Shown here one piece after another: positions 1-11,020 of a DNA stretch of 64,000 nt. The position numbers were made by a program, and so were the translations under genes. Position 1 is the stretch's first letter, and each line of letters opens with the position of its first letter. The notes below the pieces were generated by a model. That model did no database searches, had not been told where the DNA came from, and saw nothing but the letters and a program-made list of their open reading frames with translations. Source of the DNA: Catonia carolina (lineage: Eukaryota; Arthropoda; Insecta; Hemiptera; Achilidae); the NCBI GenBank assembly GCA_035578175.1, contig JAQMRL010000015.1, forward strand, positions 20,393,672-20,457,671, in the 5' to 3' direction.

Positions 1-198
1 GAAGCCTGGTGGATTTGCCAGTCACTGATAAGCGAATTTTTATTAGCTTGTAGTTTCAAATAGAATTTAAAATAACTATTTTTGATGACGTCGCCAATGA
101 ATGCTGTTTTTTAATCGGTGTGTAGTGTGTAATTTGAGACATAGTAGGATGATCCTAATATTGACATAGAAATCTCAATAATTCTTTCAGTATACACA

Positions 199-1000
199 AT
201 TGAAGACGTTCACTGAAAAACCAGACAAGTGCCAAAAATTTCAAAAATTACTTTTTCATTGAAAAACAAGCTATGTTTAAAGGCTAATACTCCCATAAAC
301 AAGACATGTGCCAAATGTTAATACTATTGTGTTTACAGAAGCTTCACAAAGATTGCAGCACAGCCATGTTTAGCCACCATTTCATTGAAGAACCAGTTAA
401 GTGCCAACCATTTTGTAAAGCATTTAACCATTTTACATGGAAATTACTAAGTAAAAAATTTGTTTTGTGAATATTTTTATTAATCTATACTATCTGCTGT
501 GTTTATTTTCTCAAATATTAATAGAATTTGTACAAGAACATTTTAAAAACATGTATTAGAATTTATTTTAATATTTTACTGGTTTTTTATATTTTAACAT
601 TATTTTTTTTCTGGATTAACAGTGAACTGTATTTTATCACACAAATTAATTATAATAATTAAATAAATAAATAATAGTAAAGGATAATCACTGTGTATTT
701 ATTTGACTTTTACCATCATTGCATGTTTTTCGAAACAGGTACTTAACTGGTTTATTGGTGAAATACCCCTTGGCACTTAACTACTTCTCAAAACATTACT
801 ATAAAAATAACAATAAATGAATGTTATTCCATTTCAATTGAAAAATGACTGAAAATAACTGTTTTATATAAATGAACTTTTTAAACTCAATTATAAAGAA
901 CAGTATTTAATTACAAACTGACAATTATAAACAGTTTTTTCTGTTTTTCTCGAAATTATGATTTTGGCACTTGTCTGGTTTTTCAGTAGACGTCTTCAAT
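199..1000. mobile_element. TIR element of about 0.8 kb (MITE-like)
   Basis: The ends are inverted copies of one another for about 40 bp: the left end starts AATTGAAGACGT and runs through CCAGACAAGTGCCAAAA, and the right end at 954-1000 is its reverse complement with one or two differences. Related motifs of the form CCAG..AAGTGCCA recur inside, near 388-406 and inverted at 741-785, so the element has subterminal repeats as well as TIRs. No coding frame of note lies between the ends. The TSD is not clear; TA or AATT are possible. The superfamily is not recognised. Confidence 0.6.
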
Positions 1001-1769
1001 TATAATAACTAAAATAAATCAAATGCCCGAAAACTTATAAAAAACAAAAAAAAATTGTCAACAAAAAAGGAAAAAAGCAAACAAAGTATAGGCCTACACA
1101 ATAAGGAAAAATCACTCGTTAGCTTGAAAAATCGTAAGAGCCGTCTTTGAAAACATGACAGAAAACTGAAAAACTACAGGGCTAAACCATTACTTTGATA
1201 TGGTATTCCATTCTTGAAATATTTTTTCACATAATAGCTGCGCATTAAAGACTCTGATACAGAGACTCGGGCAGTGATCGCTGCCCGCAGCGATCGGATG
1301 ATCTGTTTTATGACGCAAAAATTCATCATCCCTGTCAGACACGAGAGGCAATCTATCACAGTGACACAGCCGCGACATGCGGTGGAAGGCGATATGGTTG
1401 TACAAAATTATTGCGCGATCCGGACGATCCACATCAGTTCGATGAGTTAGTTACTCGAAACCTTGCCTTGACATGCGGAAAAATATATACAAAAAAGTCG
1501 TCTTCATTTGATTGTAATTCCCTACAGAGACGGTGGTATTCACCAAGTTCTTCTCTTTTTTTCACTAATTGGGTGCAACCAATGTATTCTTTTTCTTCTG
1601 GTACAATATACTAAGAAGGAGGTGCTTCTTGTCAGAACTACTCATGTCTTAAGAAAAACCTGCAGTATATTGTAACCTGTGGAAAACACTAACGCAGACC
1701 TGCTCTGCAGAAAACTATCTTAACTCTGGACCGCTCACACAGATATCGCTGTGTATGTGACGTAGCGAT
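1001..1769. other. Unassigned AT-rich stretch with a short hairpin
   Basis: No gene or known repeat was recognised. The one clear structure is a hairpin at about 1276-1296 with a GATCGCTGC/GCAGCGATC stem around CC, inside a locally GC-richer segment (1250-1440). Confidence 0.4.
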
Positions 1770-1775
1770 ATGGTC

Positions 1776-1862
1776 TACATTTGCCTCGTTTACTAAATTT
1801 TTTATGGCCTTCAAAATAGAGTAAGCGGCATGTCTGCTGAAAATCTTCGGGCCTGTACCCAA
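1776..1862 (+). repeat. Family H fragment (middle part)
   Basis: About 85 bp aligns with the H segment that reads TTTACTCAATTTTTTATTCTC then AGATAGGGTAGGCGCCATG and GCTGAAATTCTCGG. It is diverged and truncated on both sides. Confidence 0.55.
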
Positions 1863-2393
1863 AGTTGTAAAAGAGAGAAATTTTTAGAGAAACAATAGAA
1901 ACAATGGTTACTTCAGGAAGCATATAATTGTGCGAGCTCGTCTACCGGTTTCGATAATTAGTTTTCTATTTTTTTAAAATTGTTTTGTTTTTCATATTTT
2001 ATTGTTTGTTTTTTTTTCATTTGTACATACTTTAATTATATAATAGCATACTTTTTTAATAGAAATGTCTTAGTATTTTAATTAGTATTTAAGTAACTAA
2101 CATGCATTTTTAATTACTAACACACTAATAGATGACCGTAGTAGTTGCAGTAGTTAATAAACAAAGAAGCACTGAATTGAACTACACTTGAATATGGGAA
2201 GCCATAGTTGGGTGGATTAATTTTCCCACCACGAATTAAAAAAAAATTGTTTTAGATTTTCAAAGTAAAATTTAAAAAAATAACATTTATTATGGTAACG
2301 ATATTTTTTTTGTAAATAATGGGAAAATAAAATAAATAAATAAATAAAAATTAAAGATGTAGCATGTCATAAAACTACAACATTGTTTTAAGA
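1863..2393. other. Unassigned AT-rich stretch
   Basis: T-rich and A-rich runs only. No splice-flanked coding segment or repeat family was recognised. Confidence 0.4.
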
Positions 2394-2516
2394 AGAAGAA
2401 GGAAGAGGAGGACGAGGATGTGGAGGGGATGGAGGGGGAGGAGGAGGAGGTGAAGAAGAGGAAGGAGGAAGAGAAGAATGACAAGGAGAGAAGAAGGGAC
2501 AGAAGGAGAAGTAGAA
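2394..2516 (+). repeat. Polypurine (GGA/GAA) tract
   Basis: About 120 bases are almost entirely A and G, with GAAGAAGAAGG and GGAGGAGGAGG runs. The apparent proline/serine-rich translations on the minus strand are products of this tract. Confidence 0.85.
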
Positions 2517-2644
2517 AAAGAAAATATTTTCCTCTACATACATTATCACTTCAAAACTGTAATCAATTATTAAAGTTCCGTAAATAATGGTGTTCGTGAG
2601 GTTAGGTGGTTTGCCCACAACATACAGCTAATTTTTTTTTATTT

Positions 2645-2824
2645 GCCGGCCGCATTGGCGCAGTTGGTAATGTGCTCGCCTCTCATCATGCGGTCTTGGG
2701 TTCGAATCCCATTCAGGCATGGCATATTTTCATACGTTACAAAAATCATTTCATCCTTCACCGTCTGCATTAGCAGTAATTGCAGAACAGTCGGACGTTA
2801 AACCAAAAAAAAAAAAAAAAAAAA
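2645..2824 (+). mobile_element. tRNA-derived SINE, full length
   Basis: The head GCCGGCCGCATTGGCGCAG carries a pol III A-box-like segment (TGGCGCAGTTGG) and a B box (GGTTCGAATCC). The body contains CATTAGCAGTAATTGCAGAA and ends ACGTTAAACC plus about 20 A. The same body recurs around 9.7, 19.6, 28.8 and 29.2 kb. It is a SINE rather than a tRNA gene because of the attached body, the A tail and the copy number. Mobilisation by a LINE in the same genome is expected from the A tail and the TSDs of sister copies. Confidence 0.88.
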
Positions 2825-3404
2825 TTTTAATTTAGAATACTGTTCATCCTACACCACGCCAATAATTTATCATATCGGATATGATATACATTTTAACCAT
2901 AGTAAGCTGCTGTTAGCAAGATTAGGATCTAGGAATCTATAAAGAGTGCCGTTAAGTCGGAATATTTTCCTATTATATTTTTTATTTGTTACACTAAGTT
3001 TGTTGCCACCCTGTGCAAATGGACCTTTTCCTTTGTTTTTTCTAATTTTGATTTTGCTTACTTCTTATTGTATCATATTACTTTCACTGAGCTCTCTTAA
3101 ATTTTTCTGTCCTTTTTCTTTACATTCCTTATTCGTTTTTTCAAACATCTCATTCTTTCACATCTGGATTCAATATAATCTACTGTAATATCATTCAGTT
3201 TTATTTATGTATTATTCTCGAATAAAATATGCGTTCATTGAGAACTGAATTTTTCGTAATAGTCTAACAATCTAAATCAGGTTTATTGACTTTCAATATT
3301 GGTTTTAATGTTCTGTTTAATGTAAATTAAAGTTGATGGTTCAATCATCAAAAATAATTTTTAATGCTTTAAGTACTTTTTCTATTTTTTCGTGTCCTGT
3401 GAGT
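2825..3404. other. Unassigned AT-rich stretch
   Basis: T-rich sequence whose hydrophobic translation at 2946-3188 reflects base composition. Nothing else was recognised. Confidence 0.4.
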
Positions 3405-3956
3405 ATATAATATAGGGAAGAAAAGTATTGTTTTCGTGACATTTTTCGAAATCGAGTTTTTACCGGGAATATACGATTTCAGGCCCCCGAAACGCGAAAA
3501 TATGTTTTTAGCGATCGGTCTGGGTGTATGTGAACAAAATATTTCAAGAACGGAATTGCGTACGAAATTGAAACTTGAACCTTAAATTAGGTACCTAACG
3601 CAAGGTAATCCAACACGAACATTTACATCAAAATCGGTTAACCGGAAGTAGTAGTTTATTCATGCTATTTTCTCAAAAACGGCTCCTACATTTTTTTCTT
3701 AAATCGCCTCGACTACTTTTTTAATTTTCTACGAGATAGGATAAGCACCATGTGTCCTGAAACCTTTACTATTATTCAAACCACGAAAATTTCGTCTCCA
3801 GAAATCAGATGTTAAACAACGGTCTCGTTCCGGCAATTTTACTTTTAGTCCAACTAGATGGGTTGAAAAATAGGTAAGGACATTTTATGTTTTCATGTTA
3901 AATTTTTGAAGTTGGCGAGAGAAAGTCTTATGAATGTTTCATATCACATAGATTTT
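3405..3956 (+). mobile_element. Old family H copy without GT array
   Basis: Diverged H sequence starts at the AGGGAAGAAAAGTATTG segment and keeps TCGAAATCGAGTTTT, TTTAGCGATCGGTCTG, the AAAATCGGTTAACCGGAAGT box and GCACCATG. At 3911-3956 it ends with a decayed 3' end (GGCGAGAGAAAGT then GTTTCATATCACATAGATTTT). The GT array has shrunk to GGGTGTATGTG and the middle third is missing. Confidence 0.7.
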
Positions 3957-4019
3957 AGCTTTAGAATCGCTCTTAAAAGTTAAATAAATTTGGAATCGCC
4001 CTATATATATTAAATAAAT

Positions 4020-4210
4020 AGAGTGAGAAACTTAGGGATTATAAGGGGTGGAGAAAAAGAGATATAGGTGATAGTAATCATGAAGGGGAAGCAAAAATGG
4101 GATGAAGGAAAAAGGAAAGGGCAGGGAGAGACAAGAGCGATGTAGGGAAAGGTAACAGTGAAATAGAGGGAAAAGAGAGAGATGAAGAGAGAGATAAAGG
4201 GATCAGAGAG

Positions 4211-4307
<97 letters not shown>

Positions 4308-4335
4308 GAGAGAAAAAGAGAGAGAGGGAGAGAGA
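4020..4335 (+). repeat. Composite purine / (GT)n / (GA)n microsatellite
   Basis: A purine-rich block leads into about 80 bases of (GT)n at 4212-4292, then (GA)n. It is not inside an H copy. The Thr/His-rich and Ser/Leu-rich minus-strand translations are artefacts of the tract. Confidence 0.9.
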
Positions 4336-5162
4336 TGATCCCATCATTCACCATCTAATAATCTGTTAACCGTCAAGGTAATACGACGAAACTTCTTGTA
4401 CAGTAGTATTAAAAGTGCTTTCTTTCTTATCTTTTTTCTTCTTCTTCTTCTTCTTCATCATCTGAGTTTCATAACGCATACGTTATGCAAAACATCTACT
4501 TCCTATATTGACCTAATTCTTGCCGTCACATGTTTTACTTCTTATTCTTATTCATCGCACTTCTTGCTAGCTTGCATATTTGCTTATTTTCTGGTTTACT
4601 GAACTCCTATAGCTCCACATTAGTTTTATATTTTAAATTCTTTTTAAATTTTTAATGTTATCTCTGATATTTTTATTAACTTACCCTGATAAAGTATAAT
4701 TTATATTGAGTACATCATATAGGTAGATAAATTAGTTTTGAGGTCGAGAAGATCTGTACAAGAAAAATTAACGATAAATGGAAACTGTTAGAAAAAGATG
4801 ACTAATATTTTACGGATACCAGTATGGAATGGATGACAACCAGTTGACAAAACACGGTTGACAAGAAGACACTAAAAAATAGACCTAAGGTATCGGATAA
4901 ATGGTTTTAAGAAGTCAGAAAGGATTTTTAGAAAAAACCAAAATAAACCGAAAAACTTAATGAACCGAATTAAATTCAGACAACTAATTACCTCATCAAA
5001 AGTCACCTCACGTGTTGACTTGGTACGTGTTAGGTGAGGTACGTGATATCGGTAGGACGTGAAATTGGCCCTATACGAGAAATATTTAAGTAAATATAGT
5101 TTAATTTTCCTTATAATATCCTTATAGTGCAGTATCCTTATCAGCATGCCAGTCTGTTAAGA
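4336..5162. other. Unassigned stretch with a short (CTT)n run
   Basis: CTT repeats lie at 4437-4455. The rest is AT-rich without recognised coding or repeat content. Confidence 0.4.
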
Positions 5163-5230
5163 ATACTTTTCCACTCAGCGAGGAAGGCAAATTGTAAACC
5201 ACCTCCTCCTCGTTTTACTTAGTAAAGCTT

Positions 5231-5709
5231 GTTGTTGTTGTTTAGGTCATCAGCCAAAAAGCTGGATTGAACCTGTAGAGGTTTTACTAAGTAAATCGAG
5301 GAGTGAGGTGGTTTACCATTGCCTTCCTCACTGAGTGGAAAAGTACACTTATCAGCATGCCGAGCCCTCTGAAAAGCATATATTTTCCACTCTGCAAATG
5401 ACACTTTCACTTCATCCACCACAGGGTCTGGCTGTATAATGAAATCTATTACTTTCAGACGAGATAACTCTGATTAGTGTCTTTTACACCTCTACCTCTT
5501 CTGTTCTTAAATGATTCAGTCATTTAATTGGCTGACCATGTGATAAGAAACAGAATTATTTATTTTAGCCCTGCAACCAACAGATTGAGTATAAATAATA
5601 TAATAATAATACTTAATAATAATAATATTTATTTATTCCACTTTATACAAATACAAAATTATATCTTATCTACTAGGAATAAATAACCACCAACTCAAGT
5701 AAACGGTGG

Positions 5710-5757
<48 letters not shown>

Positions 5758-5880
5758 CAAAATACATAAAAACAAGTTTACAAATGAATTACAAATCAAA
5801 TGAATTATAGAAATAAATTACACATCAAATGTCGTCATCCACTACATATGACACTCCACCTGTCTGTTATGGGCATAGTA
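5231..5880 (+). mobile_element. Family B retroposon copy, interrupted by AT-rich sequence
   Basis: It starts GTTGTTGTTGTTTAGGTCATC and keeps the hairpin region, the TGCCTTCCTCACTGAGTGG box and the AGTCATTTAATTGGCTGACC box. About 250 bp of AT-rich sequence (about 5595-5850, including a TA tract) separates the body from the terminal GACACTCCACCTGTCTGTTA segment. An 11-bp TSD, TAGTAAAGCTT, brackets the insertion. Short frames across it are not considered genes. Confidence 0.75.
5711..5751. repeat. (TA)n microsatellite
   Basis: About 20 TA units in tandem within the AT-rich insert of the B copy. Confidence 0.95.
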
Positions 5881-5935
5881 AAGCTTATAGAGGTTCAAAC
5901 CAGCCTTTTGGCTAATGACCTAAACAACATTGTTT

Positions 5936-6025
5936 ACTCATGATTAAACATAGGTTATATTGTTCGTTATTTACATTGGTAAGAGAACGTAATGTGATTG
6001 TTTCACACCAGATTGTTTGTAGCTA
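5936..6025 (+). repeat. Family H 3' end fragment
   Basis: CTCATGATTAAACATAGGTTA, then TTTACATTGGTAAGAGAACGT and TGTTTCACACCAGATT, match the terminal 90 bp of H with several substitutions. Confidence 0.65.
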
Positions 6026-6171
6026 TAGAATTAGCTCCCGAGAGATTGCCGTTAATTTTGAATTACTCTGTAAATTCATCTTATTCACGGACTACATAAC
6101 ACCTGCTAACATTTTGATTTACAATCTTAGATTCATTATATACCATGAATTACATAAAGTACTTCTATGAA

Positions 6172-7710
6172 TTAAAAAAATCTGGTGTGAAACACTCACA
6201 CAACTTTCTCTTGCCAATGCAAATAATTAACAATCAACCTAACATTAGTAATAAAACATTAGAAATAAACAAAAAACTAACCTCTATAAACATAACCTAA
6301 TTTTAATCATATATGAAAAAAACAAAATGAAAATCAACCTCAGTTTGGCTTAAAAATACGGAAAATCGCTCTTTCATGCTAAACTAGGCACTGTACAAAA
6401 AATGCTCTAAATAAAAATTGTAGATCTTTTAATTTCCAATAAATTTGATTATACGCTTTTGTCGTAAAATGCATACTAAGGCCGAAAACTTAAAAAAATC
6501 GAGTTTTCACACGTTCTCGTGAGAAAAAACAGAAAATTGCTAATTACTTCTAAACTAAGCGTTATACAAAAAAATGTTTGAATTAAAGTTGTAGAATTTT
6601 AAATTCTCTACAACATTAACTATATACATTTTTGCGCTTAAATACAAACTACTTTTGTACAAATCCATGCTGAAGCCGATTTGGACCTACGGAATTCAGT
6701 TATGGGGGACAGCATCAACTTCAAACATCGAAATTCTGCAAAGGTTTCAATCAAAAATTCTACGGACCATACTGAATGCACCGTGGTATATTACCAATGC
6801 CGATATACATCGTGATATGGATGTGCAGACGGTACGAGAAGTAATACGAAGTTTCAGTTGTAAATACATCGAACGTCTAAACAACCACGTAAATCACTTA
6901 GCACTGAATCTCTCAGACAACAGTAATGATGTCAATAGGTTAAAACGTGCTACAGTACTGGATCTCCCAGGGCGATTCTGATAGTGTGATTTTAAAGTTG
7001 TAAATAATATAATGTTAGTGTTTTGTAGATGACTGTCGTGTTTGAGTGTGAATGTTGTAAATTACTGAATGAACGTTTCGAATTATTTTCGGAAAAGTTA
7101 GGTGTACATATATTCGGAATCGTGCTTATTTTTTATTACTTCTTATTTGTTTTTCGTTGTAAAGGAAGTTTTGGTTATTTTTTATTTTATATTTATTTAT
7201 TTATTTTTTGTTTATTTATTTAAAAATCACTATAAAATTTTGACTGTAAATATTAATTAAGAACAGTATGAAATGTTTTCATGTTATAATTTGTTAATTA
7301 CACCAGTGGGTTGTAATTTTTTCATGAGTTGTGTCTAATTGATAAGTTGCATTTATTGTTATTTATAACAGATTATGCATTAAATAAAAAGTTATATGAA
7401 AAAAAAATCATAATAAAGCCGCAATCTTAATAAAACAACTTTTTACGTAAAAACAGCTTTACTAAGGTTTCAGCAAACATGGCGCCTACCCTATCTTGTA
7501 GAGGAAAAAGAAATTAGTAATCCAGGCGATTTTCAAAAAAATCGTAAGACCAGTTTTTGAGAAAATAGCAAAAAGTAAAAAATTACACGAATAAACTACT
7601 ACTTCCGGTTGACCGATTTTGATGAAAATGTTCGTATCGGGTCCGGTAGTGGTATGTAACTTAAGTTTCAAGTTTCAAGATCGTACGATGTTCCGTTCTT
7701 GAGATATTTT

Positions 7711-7746
<36 letters not shown>

Positions 7747-7885
7747 AGACCAATCGCTAAAAACATGTTTATTGGGTTCAGGGGGTCTGAAAATGTGTAG
7801 ATCCGGTGAAAACTCGATTTCTTAAAATCGACATGAAAACAATACTTTCCTTTCTACATATTCATATAGGCAAGAGAAAGTAAAA
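6172..7885 (-). mobile_element. Family H copy split by a Jockey-like LINE
   Basis: Minus-strand H begins with its 3' end (AAAAAATCTGGTGTGAAACA, then TTTCTCTTGCCAATGC) and runs to about 6650. It resumes at about 7405 (ATAAAGCCGCAATCTTA) and continues through a CA array at 7712-7745 to GGCAAGAGAAAGT near 7885. The interruption is a LINE 3' piece in the plus orientation. The two halves join at the same point in the H consensus. Confidence 0.85.
6650..7404 (+). pseudogene. Jockey-like LINE, 5'-truncated reverse transcriptase C-terminus
   Basis: An open frame from about 6652 encodes the end of a Jockey-clade ORF2 product: LYKSMLKPIWTYGIQLWGTA, then QRFQSKILRTILNAPWYITN, ending near LDLPGRF at 6981. 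In intact Jockey elements this region follows the reverse transcriptase (RT) catalytic core, so the fingers, palm and endonuclease domains are missing. An AT-rich 3' UTR follows, ending ATGAAAAAAAAA. The piece lies wholly inside an H copy, so it inserted after that copy. 5' truncation with an A-rich tail is the normal signature of target-primed reverse transcription. It cannot be an active gene on its own. Confidence 0.85.
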
Positions 7886-7888
7886 AAA

Positions 7889-8303
7889 TATGTTGTTGTT
7901 GTTGTTGTTGTTGTTTAAGTCATCAGCCTGTAGGCTGGTTTGAACCTGTAGAGGTTTTACTAAGTAAAACGAGAAGTGAGGTGGTTTACCATTGCCTTCC
8001 TCGCTGAGTGGAAAAGTACGCTTATCAGCATGCCGGGTCCTCTGAAAAGCACATATTTTCCACTCTGCAAATGACACCTTCACTTCATTCACCACAGGAT
8101 CTGGCTGTATAATGAAATTCATTTCTTTCAGAGAAGATAACTGTGATTACTGTCTTTTACACCTCTACCTCTTCTGTTCTTAAATGATTCAGTCATTTAA
8201 TTGGCTGATCATGTGATAGGAAACAGAACTATTTATTTTAGCCCTGTAACGAACAGATTGAGTGTAAATAATTTGACACTCTATCTGCCTGTTATGGGGA
8301 GTA
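7889..8303 (+). mobile_element. Family B retroposon copy
   Basis: It starts in (TTG)n at 7889-7913, then TTTAAGTCATCAGCC and the paired AGGTTTTACT/AGTAAAACG segment. It runs to TATCTGCCTGTTATGGGG. The body is close to the copies at 12.1 and 23.0 kb. It directly follows the 5' end of an H copy, and a SINE follows it. Confidence 0.85.
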
Positions 8304-8324
8304 AAAAAGTATATAAATATATAA

Positions 8325-8476
8325 AATCCTGGGTTCGAATCCCACTCAGGCACGGCATATTTTCATACGTTACAAAAAATTATCATCTCACACAGTTACA
8401 CCCCAACGTCGTCGCTAATGACCTTGATGTTGATGCGACGTTAAAAACAAATTAAAAAAAAAAAAAAAAAAAAAAT
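8325..8476 (+). mobile_element. SINE, 5'-truncated
   Basis: B-box region (GGGTTCGAATCCCACTCAGG), then a body ending CTAATGACCTTGATGTTGAT, GACGTTAAAAAC and an A-run of about 18. The 3' body differs from the 2.6-kb copy and resembles the 53.6-kb copy, so two SINE bodies share one type of head. Confidence 0.75.
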
Positions 8477-8909
8477 ATATATAAAATAGTGTTAGTTATC
8501 TAGTTCATTGTAATTTGTTCCGCTTCCAATAATGGTTGGTTGGTTGCTACATTAAACATTCCATTCATAATTATAATTATAATTACTCTTAATTATCATT
8601 AATATTATTATCACTGACTTATATCGAAATTTATTATAAATTATTGTCATTATATATAACAATGTGTTCAGTACGTGAATTTAGAACTTCACTTAATATC
8701 ATAAATTTTAATTATTTATATATAATTTCTACGAAGTACTGTTATTGAACATTTTATGGCACATTAATTACTACTCATATTATTATTTATTACGATGACG
8801 TCATCTATTTTATAATGTATTAAAGATGTTAATATAGATATTTATAAATATTATATTAAATTTATTAATTCTATAGAAATATTGGGCGTACAAAAAAATT
8901 TTGTTCGTC
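8477..8909. other. Unassigned AT-rich stretch
   Basis: Very AT-rich, no repeat family or coding segment recognised. Confidence 0.4.
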
Positions 8910-8992
8910 ACCGTTGTGTAATGATAGCTACCACATTAGCCTACAACGCGAAGATCCCGGTTTCAACTCTCGGCTAGGGTGTAGAAATTATA
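8910..8992 (+). repeat. Decayed tRNA-like SINE head
   Basis: TAATGATAGCTACCACATTAG then CTACAACGCGAAGATCCCGG mirrors the head of the 53.6-kb SINE, with a damaged B box (GGTTTCAACTC). Confidence 0.55.
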
Positions 8993-9002
8993 AAAATTTA
9001 AT

Positions 9003-9340
9003 AAAAAAATCTGGTGTGAAACACTCACACAACTTTCTCTTGCCAATGCAAATAATAACCAATATAACCTAAAATTAGAATTAAAACATTAGAAATAAAC
9101 AAAAAACTAACCTCAAAAAATTTAACCTTATTTTAATCATGAGTGAAAGACGCATAATGAAAATCGACCTCAGTTAGGCTTAAAAATACGGAAAATTACT
9201 CTTTCACATTAAACTAGGCTCGTAGAGAGAAATCCTTTAAATAAAAATTGTAGATGTTTTAATTTACTATAAATTTGATTATATACACTTTTGTCGTAAA
9301 ATGCATACTAAGGCTGAAATCTTAAAAAAATTGAGTTTAT
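9003..9340 (-). mobile_element. Family H copy, 5'-truncated
   Basis: The terminal third of H is present: AAAATCTGGTGTGAAACACT, the TTTCTCTTGCC box, and TAATCATGAGTGAAAGACGC down to GCATACTAAGGCTGAAATC. It ends abruptly near 9340 in AT-rich DNA. There is no GT array. Confidence 0.8.
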
Positions 9341-9504
9341 GCTGGCTAACTATTATTAGTACCTAATATAATATTAATAAAAATAAAAAATAAAAATAAT
9401 TAATAAAAATAATTTATAAAAAAAAAAATAATTTTAAAAATTAAAATTTTTTTAAAAATAATTTGTTTGATAATTTAATAAACTTACTTTGTGACTGCGA
9501 CTTG

Positions 9505-10032
9505 AATATCCATTTTAGCGCAAAAATGAATATAGGCCTACTAAAAGTTGTAGAGAATTGAAAATCCTACAACTTTTAATTCAATTTTTTTTTATAACAC
9601 TTAGTTAAGCGGTAATTAGCGATTTTCTGTTTTTTCCCCACGAAATAATCACGTGTACAAAATCGATTTTTTAAAGGTTTCAACCTTATTATGCATTTTA
9701 CGACATAATTTTATTTTTTTTTTATTTTTTTTTTTTTTGTTTAACGTCCGACTGTTCTGCAATTACTGCTAATGCAGACGTGTAGGATGAAATGATTTTT
9801 TGTAACGTATGAAAATATGCCGTGCCTGAATGGGATTCGAACCCAAGACCTTATACGACATAAGTGTATATAATCAAATTTATAAGAAATTAAAAGATCT
9901 ACAACTTTTATTTAGAGCATTTTTCTCTACAGAGCCTAGTTTAGCGTGAAAGAGTGATTTTCCGTATTTTTAAGCCAAACTGAGGTTGATTTTCATTTTG
10001 CGTCTTTCACTATGATGAAAATTAGGTTGTTT
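9505..10032 (+). mobile_element. Family H copy split by a SINE
   Basis: The middle and 3' segments of H (TTTTAGCGCAAAAATG, CCTACAACTTTTA, GCATTTTACGACATAA, then AGAGCCTAGTTTAGCGTGAA) are interrupted by a minus-strand SINE. A 10-bp duplication, TACGACATAA, flanks the SINE. The copy is cut at its 3' side by another SINE. Confidence 0.8.
9708..9850 (-). mobile_element. SINE with TSD, inside family H
   Basis: It reads as a T-rich tail, GTTTAACGTCCGACTGTTCT, and the inverse B box GGGATTCGAACCC, then stops before the A box, so it is 5'-truncated. TACGACATAA is repeated at both edges. Confidence 0.85.
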
Positions 10033-10363
10033 TTTTTTATTTTTTTAATTCCTAGTGTGTGTACAATCTGTTCAATTCAGAACAATAAGCAACCCCATGA
10101 CCCAATGAGGTGAGGATGATGTGTATGACGTGTAAATGAGGTGTAATCTTGTACAGACCCAGGCCGACCATTCCTTAGAGAGTATGGTTAATTAAACCCC
10201 AACCATCAAAGTACACCAGTAACCACTGTCTAATATTCAAATCCGTATAAAAGTAACTACCTTTACTGGGATTTGAACCAGGAACCTTCGTCTCCGAAAA
10301 TCAATTGTTAACAGCTGATTTTGGCGACGACTTTACCTCTAGACCAACTCGATGGGTTACCAC
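10033..10363 (-). mobile_element. Long tRNA-headed SINE (SINE5)
   Basis: In its own sense it starts AACCCATCGAGTTGGTCTAG, has a TGGTTCAAATCCCAG B box, a TCAGCTGTTAACA near-palindrome, and a 3' part ending GAACAGATTGTACACACACT plus an A-rich tail. Related copies lie at 21.8, 29.2, 37.6-38.2 and 57.3 kb. At about 330 bp it is longer than the 170-bp SINE. Confidence 0.75.
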
Positions 10364-10557
10364 AGATTAACTCAGTTAAAAGAAATTCTGATCAAAACAT
10401 TACTTAACTAAAACCTGAATTGTTTCCGTAATTTCTATGGTACAGTTATATTTTTTTATATGTAATTACACAGAAAAAAACAGAAGGCAATGGCCCCAAA
10501 ATTAGAAAAAATTATTTATTCGATTTTCGAGGTATAGTGCTCCCCTTAATAATGTTA

Positions 10558-11020
10558 GGTTTTTTTTGCCCATAACAGACAGGTGGAGTGTCAAATTATT
10601 TACACTCAATCTGTTCGTTGCAGGGCTAAAATAAATAGTTCTGTTTCTTATCACATGGTCAGTCAATTTAATGACTGAATAATTTAAGAACAGAAGAGGT
10701 AGAGGTGTAAAAGAAACTAATCAGAGTTATCTTCTCTGAAAGTAATGAATTTCATTGTACAGCCAGACCCTGTGGTGAATGAAGTGAAGTTGTCATTTAC
10801 AGAGTGGAAAATATGTGCTTTTCAGAGGGCCCGGCATGCTGATAAGCGTACTTTTCCACTCAGTGAGGAAGGCAATGGTAAACCACTTCACTCCTCGTTT
10901 TACTTAGTAAAACCTCTAGAGGTTCAAACCAGCCTTTCGGCTGTTGACCTAAACAACAACAATGTTAGGTTTATTAGTAATTATTTGCATTGGAAGATTA
11001 TTTCACACTAGATTTTTACT
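10558..11020 (+). mobile_element. Family H 3' end split by family B
   Basis: AATGTTAGGTTT occurs at about 10549-10562, just before an inverted B copy. It occurs again at 10961, where H continues as ATTAGTAATTATTTGCATTGG and TTTCACACTAGATTTTT. Only the last 60-70 bp of H is recognisable. Confidence 0.65.
10563..10960 (-). mobile_element. Family B retroposon with 12-bp TSD
   Basis: In its own sense it starts GTTGTTGTTTAGGTCAACAG and ends CCTGTCTGTTATGGGC followed by a run of A. The 12-bp TSD AATGTTAGGTTT and the A tail mark it as a retroposon. The antisense strand has an open frame of about 75 codons beginning NFIVQPDPVVNEVK. It is shared by several copies, but nothing else suggests a gene. 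Confidence 0.85.

Larger units (their letters stand above)
5163..5935 (-). mobile_element. Old family B copy, split by a younger B copy
   Basis: Inverted B sequence at 5163-5230 (TTTTCCACTCAGCGAGGAAGG to CGTTTTACTTAGTAAAGCTT) resumes at about 5871-5935 (ATAGAGGTTCAAACCAGCC to TGACCTAAACAACA). The break duplicates TAGTAAAGCTT on both sides of the inserted plus-strand B copy. It abuts an H 3' end downstream. Confidence 0.72.

Noticed and set aside
2388..2618. Proline/serine-rich minus-strand frames
   Set aside because: Translations of a polypurine tract.
4010..4354. Open frames rich in Thr/His or Val/Cys across GT/CA arrays (also at 16.0, 17.9, 29.7, 39.6, 45.8 and 59.9 kb)
   Set aside because: They are translations of microsatellites and the adjoining H repeat, with no start context, domain or splice support.
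5881..5935. Family B RNA as a hammerhead ribozyme because of CTGATGA near its 5' end (minus sense)
   Set aside because: The CTGATGA word is present, but no GAAA with the needed stems follows it.
10745..11011. A shared antisense frame of about 75 codons (NFIVQPDPVVNEVK...) in family B, open also at 5.2, 7.9 and 23.0 kb
   Set aside because: The copies are similar at the DNA level throughout, the frame runs across the hairpin and the (TTG)n start, and other copies break it. A repeated shadow frame is more likely than a gene, though a codon-substitution test on many copies would settle it.
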